This document shows, piece by piece, positions 21,070-31,939 of a DNA stretch of 64,000 nucleotides (position 1 is its first letter; every line of letters begins with the position of its first letter). Source of the stretch: Porodaedalea pini (Eukaryota > Basidiomycota > Agaricomycetes > Hymenochaetales > Hymenochaetaceae); the NCBI GenBank assembly GCA_002794775.1, contig NBAY01000025.1, positions 372,001-436,000 of the forward strand, given 5' to 3'. Under the pieces are notes generated by a model, which worked only from the letters and a program-made list of their open reading frames with translations, did not search any database and was not told where the DNA came from. Both the position numbers and the translations under genes were made by a program.

Positions 21070-22890
21070 TTAGACTTTACAATGAGCTTCAAATGAAATA
21101 ACATAAGTACCCGCGTTACTGTCTTCACGAGCTTGCCACTTGCGTTGTACAGTCGCTAGCTCATCACGCAACCCTGTCATGATCTTGAGGTTCGTTCTGC
21201 CGAGCAGCGGAGTCCGGTGGAGTACCAATGGTGACCGAGATGCAGGGACGCTACGAGCTGCCATTGAGCTTGCAAGTTGGTCACTCATCTCCTCGTGACA
21301 CTTTCTGTTGGGAAAGACAATCAAAAGATCTCAATTGCCCTTGAAGTAGAGCTCCAGTCTGAAGCAAATTAGTTTTCATCCGCCTCAAGAAATGCAAGGA
21401 ACTTACGCAACATCACGGAAAAGACAAGTCTTTCAGCTGAGTGGTGCTAGTTGATCATACGTCCTAGTCGTAACCTTAAGTAAGAGTGAAGTTGATCCTT
21501 CACTGTACTCACCAATTCTGCGCTCTCTGCTTCCCATCGAGCTCAAGGACAGAACTGGGGACCGTAAAAAGGTCTCTCGGAGCATCACGTGCCTCGATGA
21601 CTTCTCCGTCAGCGCTCTCGACCAGACCATCTAGCATGTACAGGTGACTGCGGCTTGGTACAAGCAGCCCAGCTATTTCAATAACGGTTCATTAGCGATA
21701 AGGCTGTAGGTATATCGTCCCAGTAAAATTTACGCGATGAGTACACTCCGACGATGAGTCACTGTGCATACAGCTTCGATGATATCACCACTCTCCAGTT
21801 CGTGGTGAATACGGCGAAGTTTATCATCAGAAAATTCTTCTATCCACTGCTCACCTGTAGGTTGTACGCATCATAGAATTCCCGATGGTAATGTCAGCAG
21901 AAAGTCATGGAACAATGTCACTGAGCACTTGCCATCGGTAGGCTGGAATTTATATCCTTCAGCCCAAGGAGGAGCGACCAGTTCAACTTGGATAAACAAC
22001 TGTGTGTCAGAATCTGGCCCCATAACCAGTCGGCTCTGGTCTCCGGCCACGAGAGATGATGAAGCCTCAAACTTGTGTTCCAGTTTATTCCTACGGTCAT
22101 GTGTGAGCAGGCTTGTACAACAGACAGATATATCCTAGTCACCTCACGCGACAGGGTCCTTCCGTCTCGTCAAGAACCCAGCTGCGAAGCGAGTCTTCCA
22201 AGGCCCAGAGACTTCTATCATCATAGAGAGAATCCCGCCACTCAGTATTTTGCTCCGCATGTCGACGATAATCACGTCTGTAGCGAAGCGAGAGTTAGGA
22301 TGAGTACAGCAAGAGAAATTAGTATATGTACTTGAATGCATACAGGTCCATCGCAGTCCGCCGCAAGCGCTTCTTCTCACTGGTAACAATGATTCTCCGC
22401 CAGTCACGGATCTTAGTTGTGGTCTTCTGGTAAGCTCTCTCGCTGAGTATCTGCACACTAGCGTGAGCGATTTGCAGTATGCTACTGGGACGTCTATCAT
22501 GGCCTTCCACCCCCGGAGAAACTTCGCTCGACGGTTCTGAATTCAACAAAATCTCGGCTTTCTGAAAGACAATCAACATCTAACAAAAGAACTCATTCAT
22601 CAAGGACAGGTCAAGAAAAGAACCGAAGGTGGAACATACCTCCTGCTTTTGCGAGCTGCTCACGTTAAAAGCGTCAAGGACATAACGAAATGATTCGTCT
22701 TTTCCAAAATACGAATGTAACTACACCTATTAGCTTGGACAGAATCACCCTTGACCATGAAAGCGGAGTATGCACTAATAAGCAAGGCAGTGGTCTGCTG
22801 GGATTTGACGACCTGACGGAAGGCTCCATCAGTTCCTCAAGAAGTGATTCAACAGAAGTTTCCGTAACTGCGGCCACATCGTATCGCATC
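21070..22890 (-). pseudogene. Unidentified multi-exon gene, intactness uncertain
   Basis: Minus-strand exons with plausible splice sites encode LHSYFGKDESFRYVLDAF (about 22735-22650), ILSERAYQKTTTKIRDWRR (about 22440), DVIIVDMRSKILSGGI (about 22260), DTQLFIQVELVAPPWAEGYK (about 21960), EEFSDDKLRRIHHELESGD (about 21800) and [20 protein letters not shown] (about 21560). The C-terminus is near 21070. The order is consistent with one protein of roughly 450-500 residues. I do not recognise a family, and the first exon near 22890 is uncertain. It could equally be a decayed copy. Confidence 0.35.
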
Positions 22891-23269
22891 AGTCAATTAT
22901 AAAACATCAAGTAGCTAGCTTAAATGGATGATTTGATCCCAAGCAGCAAGAAATCCGTGAGTCTCGGAAGATTATTGCCGGATCTATCGGAGCTACAAAA
23001 ACATCCGTGTCATTGATGCTCACGTGCTTCTCTGTCTTCGGTCCCATGTCAGATCCGTCTGTTGGTCCACCGCTGTGTATCAACATGACGAATGCGAACG
23101 TGATATCTGATAAGCAAGCAAGGATGAATATCGGGTCGTTTCTGCTGGACTATCAGAACAGGCCGGGCGGCTCAGACTCCGCGATTCGAACGCGGCTCGA
23201 GAAACTGAACGTCTCGTTGCACGAGGCCAAAGAGAAAGCGGGAGCGAACGGGATATCGAAATGAGGCTT

Positions 23270-23650
23270 TTTAAGGTGAGTCGTACGTGTATGGCGCTGT
23301 TTGTATTGTTGGTCTGATTGTTATGATGAACATTGGGCCGTAACATGACCGCCAAACCTGGATGACCAAAGATTATTTCGATCGCCCATGTACGTATACG
23401 TCCTGCATTATCGCTAGCGAACAATGCTCTGATCAATGTTTGTGGATTTGAAACATATATTAAAACTGCTCTAGACATATGAATGATTAAACAGATTCTT
23501 GCGATACCAGAGCCGTGAAGAATCGACTAAAGCCCGTGGTACCATTTAAGCACTAAATGTAGTATCAGTATCGACCACAAATAAAAACAACATGGCTCTA
23601 CCCACGAATCGCAAAGTCAGTTCTAATGACCGTGAGCTAAACAGCCACTA
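23270..23650. other. Intergenic stretch
   Basis: No supported gene. A short plus-strand open frame just upstream (23007-23264, containing DYQNRPGGSDSAIRTRLEK) is possible but isolated; I do not call it. Confidence 0.4.
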
Positions 23651-23664
23651 TGTCAGGATAGACA

Positions 23665-26600
23665 TTATTGCTCAAGGCAGATGAGACTCACGTCGATGTC
23701 GCATCCTGATATAACGAGTATACTACCGTGCGTCAACGTGATCCTCAGGCGGTCGGAAGCTGTCAACGCCTTATTGGTTTCGCGCCCTTCCCCATCGCCC
23801 CAGATCTCTCCGCGGATACCAGCCTTGGATGTCTGATTTTGCGCTTCTTGAATATCTTCGTCAATACCCTCCTTCGCTTTTGACCGGCCCTTGGACGCTT
23901 TAGATTTTGACTTTGAAGGCTTCTTTTGCTGGCGCTCTTCACCTGGCTTGGAAAATATGATATCCAGGTCGGCACCCAGACATATCAGCATGACGGGGTT
24001 CTCTCTTGCATTTGCTCGAATTTCAGTCTAAGCTTCAAAAGTTAACAGCATGTAGCTATGATGAAATGGGTGCACACCTTTACAGGGCTCTCGCCAAGCC
24101 AAGCCATGGCCGAGAGATGCGATAGCGTATGCCGCACATCCCGTTTCGCATAACGATGGACATAGTTTATCGTTATCTCCCTGGCTTTCTTGATGCAATC
24201 GGGCGCTGAAATCCAGTTTGAGCATCCCTCGGCCTGCGGGAGCCCATCTGGAGAGACCATGAAGGTGAAAACGCCAGCTACAGTAAACGTGTTTTAGACA
24301 AGAACATACAATAATATGTCATGAGGTTGATTACCAGTTGCCTTAGATTCTGTACTTTCGAAACGCATTGAAACGTCTCTCTGAAGTTCGGTGAAGAGGA
24401 TATCGGCCTCTTTCTCGAGCTCGACACGGTTTCCCAGGAAAAGCAGCTCGACAACAAGTATCGTTTTGTCAGTCGCAACGCCTTTGTCCGCGACAGCGTC
24501 GATTGCTCTTCCCTTCCCCTTGCATTTGTCAACTGCTTTCCCTTTTCCCTTGTCTAGCTTTCTAAGGACGCATTCGTCTGGGCTTGTCGAGCTAGGATCC
24601 AGAGCTTCCGAGCCATTGCCAGATCTCGTCTGGTCGGCACAACTGAGCGTGTAAGTGAACCGCCTAAGCTGGTTTTCTAATGGCACCATTTCTGTCACCA
24701 CCCAGTCTGGTATTTGCGTGGATGGCTCCCACATCGGCAGCAGCCGCAGCTTATCGCGAACAGAGGTTGCGTGGATCAGCTTCGCAGGGCTTAGCGTTGT
24801 CTTTCCACCCTATACGTGCAACAACACATTATTAGTTTGTCATTAGACGTGGAAGGCAAAACCTTGGTAACTTACATGCAGTATGCAGAACGAACACGTG
24901 TACGCTCCGATCCAGTTCGTTACATTGAGCTTTCCGCATCTTACACAAAGCCACGTACGGTGAGATGCGTTTGCTCTTCCAGTACCACCTTCGTACGCAT
25001 CACGCATGATGGTCCACGCGAGTATGCTCGCTCTGACGAAAAGCGGCTCTATGAGCTCTATCGTACTCAGAAAGGATGTGCTGGGCACCAGATCACATTC
25101 TGACGAAATCCACCAGGGAATCAAAGGCGAAGTCTGGGGACGTCCGTCAACATCTATCGGAATATCTAGATCTAGAGGACCGCCTGGAGTCCAACGAAGG
25201 GAGAACGTCCAAGTCATTTGCCCACGCGCTCGTGGTAAGCCATTCTTCTTTGCGATGGGATCCATAGGTTCGACACTAGTCTGTGCAATAGGGGTGCATT
25301 GCACGCATCAGATTTGAAATGCCACAGATGCTGAATGAGCACACAAACCTCCACATTGATGATGTGGAAATATCCCAACACGGCATATCTGCATTTCTGA
25401 TGCAAAAAATCGAAGGGAAACTGCTTCCAAGTGGTGTCTGCAATCACAGAAACAGGCATGCCGCCTTCGTGTGCCTTGTAGAGTATGGCGATCTCGTCTG
25501 GGCTGCCTTCGGGAGCGTACGCGATAGAGTCTGGTCCTTGATGCTCTTCACACGAAGGCAAGGTTTCCTCAGGAGGAGCCTCTTCAAAACAGGCGGTGCT
25601 TTTCGCTGTAGGTGAGACGGTCGAAGGAAATAAATACATTCTGACGATATCGTCATTGAGCCTAGGCGGGAAAGAGCTCCAGGGCTCGATGCCTATACCG
25701 CTGTCCTTTGGATCGTTTTCGGTGATGCTAGCCTCTTGGAAATGCTCGTGAAGAGGGGGTGTCATAGTAAAGCGCTCATTTGTAGAAGACTCTTCACAAC
25801 CGCCATGTTCGTCGGGATAAGTGATCTCCATACCGCTGTACGAGTCTTCCTCATCATTAAGTTCTTCGATCGCAGTAGCTCTCGAACCAACGGCAGAATC
25901 ATCTATTTGTTTTGTTATGGGTTTTAGGGCCGACTCCAAGCATGCAAAAATGCGCGTTCTGAGAAACAACAATGGTCTCCAGCGAGCAATTAAATTGGGC
26001 GAAGAATTAAAATATAACTTACGTTGTCAGCTGCAGCACATTAGTCCCAGACCACGTTCCACTCCAAAAAGCATCGGCTACGAATATCATCGGAGACGGA
26101 CCAATATCGGCGGAAACGCCGTTACTCATCACCGAAAGAAACGGAACAGCGCCGAGTAGCTCTGCATAGCTCTAGAAGTATGGTGTCTGGCTATCTGCTC
26201 CAACGATTTCTCTGAAGAACGCACCTCCGACCAGATATACGGGAGTCTCGGAGCAGTGATTCTGCCCGCTGAGAGCTCCTCATTTAGTCTATTCATGTCA
26301 ATCTTTGTCCATGAAATCTTGTCTTTTTCTACATCGGTAGCATTAGTATTTTTTGAACGACCGACAAAGAGAGGGGTGGAACAGACTGGTAGTCGCGACG
26401 CTCCTTAAGCGACGTCTTTTTGAGGAAGTTTGGCCTTTAGGGTGTTTATTCGATGCGTTCAGTGCGTCCTTCCGTTTAAGAAGTTTGAGCGGCTTTCCAT
26501 TGTGTATTGGTATGTATTTCCCATTACTTGCCACACGTCTTGGCATTAGATAACTGGCCTCAGCTATGATATCTTGCTCTACAGTGCCCTCGGGAGCGTC

Positions 26601-26765
26601 CTCTTCGACGTCCTCGTCATTTTTTTCGTAAGCAGGTTCATCATCCAGCGGCGTGATCATAAGGTTTGGTGGTCCTATCGCCCGCGTCTTCCGCAAATTC
26701 ATGGGCCACTTTGGGTAGGTGCAGCGAAAGTGTCTGGATCTGCAGGAGTTACACGGGTTAACCAT
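23665..26765 (-). CDS. Cys-rich multi-exon protein, possibly an AlkB-like 2OG-dioxygenase relative
   Basis: The start MVNPCNSCRSRHFRCTYP (ATG 26765) has closely spaced cysteines and a basic tail (SSKRRRLRS). Further exons include LSVMSNGVSADIGPSPMIFV (about 26110), an acidic linker (about 25900-25500), CRYAVLGYFHI (about 25370), a zinc-ribbon-like WLCVRCGKLN ... YTCSFC (about 24960-24890), RRFTYTLSCADQT (about 24640), HLSAMAWLGESPVK (about 24095), LICLGADLDIIFS (about 23970) and RLRITLTHGSILVISGCDI (about 23720). This order resembles from memory a family of AlkB-like proteins expanded in agaricomycetes. I do not see a convincing H-x-D iron motif, so catalytic function is unproven. The last exon is not resolved. 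Confidence 0.4.
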
Positions 26766-26969
26766 GGCTCGGTCTTTATTTTTTGTCACTCGCGTTACTA
26801 TCTCATTTATGTAATTATTTTTCATGCTTTCGTGAGCGGCCGTCGCATGCACACATCTCTCGTGGGTGCCAACTGCAACCCCATTAACAAAGGTCTAAAC
26901 CAGGCTGATATTCATAGTTACTTCTCTTAAAGTGTCCTTTGCAACTATTTAACAGCTGAAAATAATGTA

Positions 26970-27004
26970 AATGTCTTCACCCACGCGCGCGGGACTTGAC
27001 ATTG
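26970..27004. repeat. Degenerate copy of the palindromic repeat core
   Basis: ATGTCTTCACCC, then ACGCGCGC, then GGGACTTGACAT form an imperfect palindrome. It matches the 34-bp palindromes at 59462-59495 and 63633-63666 at most positions. It lies between the Cys-rich gene (-) and the BTB pseudogene (+), far from the recombinase gene. Confidence 0.6.
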
Positions 27005-27039
27005 GATTGCATGAGACAGCATTCTATAAATGGAAATAA

Positions 27040-29745
27040 CTTTATTTATTTATTATGCAATAATGCGGACAAAGCATTCCTGTAACGAGTCTGTTTCGCT
27101 GCAGCGTCACAGCTGCTTGCCTGCCCACCATAATCCCACGTTATGCACCAACGAGCTCGAGTATTTCTATACAGGAAAGGGATTTGGGGATGCATTTGAG
27201 TTTTTGTTTGATGCGAATGAGAAGGGCCCGGAAGGCGATGCCGATGTGGAAGAGGCACGTGTCGACAAGCTTCGGAAGGACCTTGTGTTCATGTGGAGGT
27301 CTCGTCTGTATTCTGACGTTTGCGTTGAACTACACAGCGATATGCCAACAATAGGTGCTCCTTCCAATAAAGAAGAGACGACCGCCGTCTTCTGCTCGCA
27401 TTGATTCATTCTTGTTACGCGTGCGCCGTATTTCTACGATCAATTCATCACCTATGGTCTCAAGAATACCCCTGCCCCCGGCGAGCTCACGACCCTTCGC
27501 CTTCTCTCGCCTCCCTTCACTCCTCCAGCACTGCACTTTACCTTAGGATATCTATACACCGGCACGCTCAGCTTCAGCAACTGTTCATATGATTTGGACA
27601 CCGCCTTCACTATCCTGTGCTCCGCGAACTATCTTCAATTGCAGACGCTCCATGACAAGGTACAGGCACGCCTCGTGCAGGAGATGCTCCCTCGAATTTG
27701 CTGAGTGTGAACGCATCACTGGAGGTCACTGGGGCACAGGTGGGTGTCGCTGCCGCCAGTGTGCACGTCGCGCACGTACGCTCATATTTTCCGTGCATCC
27801 AGACGTGCAGAACACATACCTTGACCGCGGCGCGCGGCGCGCCCTTGTTGGTCTTTTCGGAGAGGGCTGCTGCACGCCGGACTTCGCTACACTCCCGAAG
27901 AAGACAACGGGTTGATGACCGGCCTGAAGAAGCGTGCGCTCCCGCAGAATGCGTTTCCTTTGCTCTTCGCTGCGCATGCGGCCTTAGCGAAGCTCAACTC
28001 TGTGTGCGACGCTTGGGTAGAGGGTGTGAGAGAAATGGTTATGACAGCAAGGGGGTTTGTGTTTGCGCTGCTTTGCAACGAGGCGGAGAAGTCTTTCAAT
28101 GAGCGCGAGTGGGTTGAGATTATGGAGAATGATGGGCTAGGACGGGTTGAGGACGGGGAGCGCGTTGAGTAGGTTATGGAGGCTGTGCGGAGGGGTATGG
28201 CGGAGTCGAATGCTGGCATGCTCTATCAGGTGAGTATTAAAATACAATCGGGTTTATTGTTGTGCTCATTCCTTCGCAGACTCTCGTTTTTGCAATTCTT
28301 CTTCGTCAGCACCCTACGTAACCAAGCGAGACCTTTTTATCAAGCATCATCCACATCCGTGTGCAAGTTGAATAGACTCGTATGGATCTGCTTCGAAGGC
28401 GCTGGGTCGGTATCCGGAACGAGGGTGGCTTCGGTGCGCTGGAAAGTTGGGCGATCAAGGAGATCAAGGATGGTAGGTCCGCGCTTCTCAAGGGTAAGGA
28501 CTTTGCTAATAACGATCTACAGAGATCAACATCCCGGTCGAAGATCTTCAACGCCGACGACGAGCAACTCCAACACAGTGCGTGGGCCGCTTACGCGAGC
28601 AGGCCTTTGCCCTACTCTCAGCAGGGTCGAAGACACCACTGAGCGCGATAGCATGAGCACGTCGCATTCGCTTCGTACGAGCGTGCTGAACAAGAACCTT
28701 GCTCGCGGGAATGCAGCTGTCACCTCGTCTAGCGCATCTGCCCGGAGCGTAGCGCGCAGCGTTGCGTCGAAGACTAGCCGAACGTCATCGCGCCTTACGA
28801 CTGCGACGGAGCGTGAGCGTAAGGAGAGCCGGCCAGACTCAAGATTTGCGCCGTCTACCCCGCGTAGTACGAGTCCAAGCGTCCATAGGGCGCCGAGTGC
28901 ACTCTCGTATACTTCAGGTATGGACGTGGATGGGGAGGGTGACGAACAAGAAAGCCCGTGACTAAAGGGCTCGACCTTATCACTTGCGCGCTCTACCGCG
29001 TCATCTTCCGTGGGTTTTCGACGGCCCGGTGTAGCTTCTCGCTCTCCACGCACAACTGGGAAAGACACAGGTGACAATGCGAGTGTCACGAGTGTAAAAC
29101 TACCGAACATCGTCTCCATGCAAAGACCAAAGTCTGTCGCCGCCTCTGTTTCATCTACTCGTTCACATGCATCGACTATCTGCAGAAATGCCGCCACTGC
29201 AGGCCAGCAAGGTACACTTCGTCCACCCCATCCGCCCTCGCGACCGAAATCCTCGCTCTCGAATGTGTCAAGTCCAGCAGCAGGAGCGGGGCTTCAATAC
29301 GCGAGTCTACGTTCAAGACGCCTCGCGAGAATATGACTCCGCGGGACTCTGTTACTTGGTCGAGGAAAGTCTCGACCACGTCAACGACCTCGATCCGCAG
29401 CACTGAAACCTCAAGATCTCCTAAAACGCCTGCGCCTGCGCTACCGAAAGGACGGCCGCGTCGCGTCTCTGAAACGAGTGCGGCACCAATTAGTACGGTA
29501 AACGCGGCGTCGCGCACACGGAAGGTGTCGCCCATTACTACAGTATCTACGAAAACAACAGCGAACAAGACGCCCGTCATTCGAAAGTCACCGTCGGCGA
29601 ATTCAATTCGATCAACTGCATCTGTGGCAACAGCTGGGGGGAAAAAGACAGCGACGAAGATGTCCCCTGCAGTCGATGAGAAGAAGCCTTCTCCGGCAAG
29701 GCGTCGCGTGCGACTTATACCTTACTCTAGTACGTGTTTATCCAC
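27040..29745 (+). pseudogene. BTB/POZ-type gene with Ser-rich tail, pseudogene
   Basis: Resembles a basidiomycete BTB-domain protein: NELEYFYTGKGFGDAFEFLF, DKLRKDLVFMWRSRLYSDV, then TGA 27402-27404 where Arg is expected, followed in frame by FILVTRAPYFYDQFITYGLK and LHFTLGYLYTGTLSFSN. A small deletion removes the segment before GGHWGTGGCRCRQCA (about 27720). NTYLDRGARRALVGLFGEG and LLFAAHAALAKLNS follow. TAG (28170-28172) replaces a Trp in ERVE*VMEAVRRGM. The Ser/Thr/Pro-rich tail (28660-29740) changes frame several times. The 3' end is an exon donor (gtacgt, about 29739) whose intron leads straight into an RPB1 exon. Confidence 0.75.
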
Positions 29746-29784
29746 CTTTAACTCATTATATGGTCGCTGATTAGTGTATTTTAG

Positions 29785-31870
29785 CCCTTCGTCTAAATCT
29801 TTCCGTCACTCCACCGTATAACGCCGATTTCGATGGCGATGAGATGAACAAGCAATATGTCACTTTTAAGATCAGCCTTACATCTCTTCTCAGCTCCGTC
29901 TAGCGTTCCTCAGAGCAAAGAGACGAGAGCCGAGCTCAGTCAAATTGCATGGGTTGCGCAGCAGATCATCTCGCCGCAGGCGAACAAACTTGTTATGGGC
30001 ATCGTACAGGACACGTCGTGCGGTCCGGAAATTCACTCTGCGGGATAGCTTCCTCGACTGGGTGCAGGTGCAAAACATCCTGCTTTGGGTGCCGGACTGG
30101 GACGGCACGATTCCGACGCCGGCGGTCTTGAAGCCGAAGCCATTATGGACGGGCAAACAAATTTCCAGCATGACGATCCCTCGCGGAATAAACATATATC
30201 GCTCGCCTGATCCGAAATCTTCGAGCCCCGTTTTCGACGATGGCATGGTCATTGAAAACGGCGAGATCATCTTTGGTATCGTGGAGAAAAAGACGGTTGG
30301 AGCATCGCAAGGTGGTCCTATCCATGTCGTCTTCCGCGAAAATGGTCCCGAAGCGACTCGTACGCTGTTCACTGGTCTCCAGCAGATCGTTAATCACTGG
30401 CTGTTCCACAGTGGATTCAGTATAGGCATTGGTGATACGGTCGCGGATAAGAAGACAATGACGTACATCACGGAGCAGATCAAGATGCGGAAGCAGAATG
30501 TCGTGCAGGCCATTGAAGATGTATCTAACGACCGTCTGAATGCTGCACCGGCTATGACTATTCGCGAGTCGTTCGAGAGTCGAGTCGAACGCGAGCTCAA
30601 CTTGGCGCGTGACCACTCCGGTCAATCCGCACAGAAGGACCTGAAGGAGGACAACAATGTCAAACAGATGGTTGTCGCGGGTTCGAAGGGTTCGTTCATT
30701 AACATCTCGCAGATGTCCGTCTGTGTTGGTCAGCAGTCGTTGAAGGGAAGCGAATACCGTTTGGTTTCAGGCATTGCACACTACCTCACTTTACGAAGGA
30801 TGACTTCAGCCCAGAGGCATGCGGTTTTGTTGAGAACTCGTATCTTCGTGGATTACTCCGCAAGAGTTTTTCTTCCACGCTATGGCTGGTCGCGAAGGTT
30901 TGATCGATACCGCTGTCAAGACGGCCGAGACTGTTTACATTCAGCGTCGACTTGTAAAGGCACTCGAAGACGTGGCTGTCTGCTACGACGGGACTGTACA
31001 AAACTCACTGGACGGTGCTTTATTGAACGGCAAACGATCAAAACGTTCGGTATCAATGATTGCGAGTTCGAACATCGCTATCGGGTCGAGGTCACTGACC
31101 CGAAGGGTGGATTCCTTCCTGGTGTTTTGCAAGTCGGTATCGATGACTCATCCCTCGAACTCCAGCAAAAACTCAACGAGGAATATGACCGTCTTCAGGA
31201 GGATCGTAAATTGCTCCGTGAATTCATTTTGCCGGGTCGGTTAATTCCGCTGCTCACTATCTTCCTGTCAACCTGAACCGCATCGTGCAGAACGCAACAC
31301 AGACTTTCCATATCGACCGCAGAAAGCCGAGCGATCTGGAGCCGATTTACATCATTGAGCAGGTGCAGCAGCGGGCAGACCGCCTCATCGTTGTGCGCGG
31401 CGAGGATCTTTTGATAAAGGAAGCTGCCGAGAACGCTTCTCTTGCATTCCGCATGCACCTTCGGGCGACTTTTGCCGCGTGTCCAGTCTAGAGGAGTTCC
31501 ATCTCAACGGAGAAGCGTTTGACTGGGTCTTGGGCGAGGTGGAGACGAAGTTCAACCAGTCGGTCGCTCATCCGGGCGAGATGTGCGGCAGACTCGCTGC
31601 CCAGTCGATCGGTGAGCCGGCGACGCAGATGACACTAAATACCTCCCATTACGCTGGTGTTTCGAGTAAAAACGTCATGCTCGGTGTGCCGCGTCTTAAA
31701 GAAATCATCAACATCGCCGCGAATATCTAGACTCCGTCGCTCACAGTGTACCTGGACCCAGGAATTGCTGCTGTCGACACGAGGGCCAAGTCGGTGCAAA
31801 CAGAACTTGCGTACACATCGCTGCGTACCGTTACAGCGGCGGTCGAGATCTACTACGATCCTGATCCAAG
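29785..31870 (+). pseudogene. RPB1 (RNA polymerase II largest subunit) internal fragment, copy A
   Basis: The exon begins after acceptor tttag with [20 protein letters not shown], the catalytic-metal region of RPB1. The next intron has lost its donor (ATATGT at 29855 instead of GTATGT). Downstream come [20 protein letters not shown], a one-base deletion near 30022, then [56 protein letters not shown] (bridge-helix side), HRTLPHF-type sequence out of frame, [26 protein letters not shown] and AYTSLRTVTAAVEIYYDPDP. At least four frame or splice lesions and a deletion near 31000 (residues between NSL and DGA) make it non-functional. The N-terminus and the C-terminal repeat domain are absent. Confidence 0.92.
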
Positions 31871-31939
31871 TACTTTTCATTTCTCTTTTCCACATGCGAT
31901 CTATGTCCCCTCCTCTTTCGTCATACTATCGTATTGCAG

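Noticed and set aside
22690..22902. Plus-strand open frame opposite the unidentified minus-strand gene.
   Set aside because: The minus-strand reading has proper splice sites on both sides of the exon at about 22735-22650.
23007..23264. Plus-strand open frame containing DYQNRPGGSDSAIRTRLEK as a small gene.
   Set aside because: No homology recognised, no splice partners, and minus-strand exons lie nearby; could be chance.
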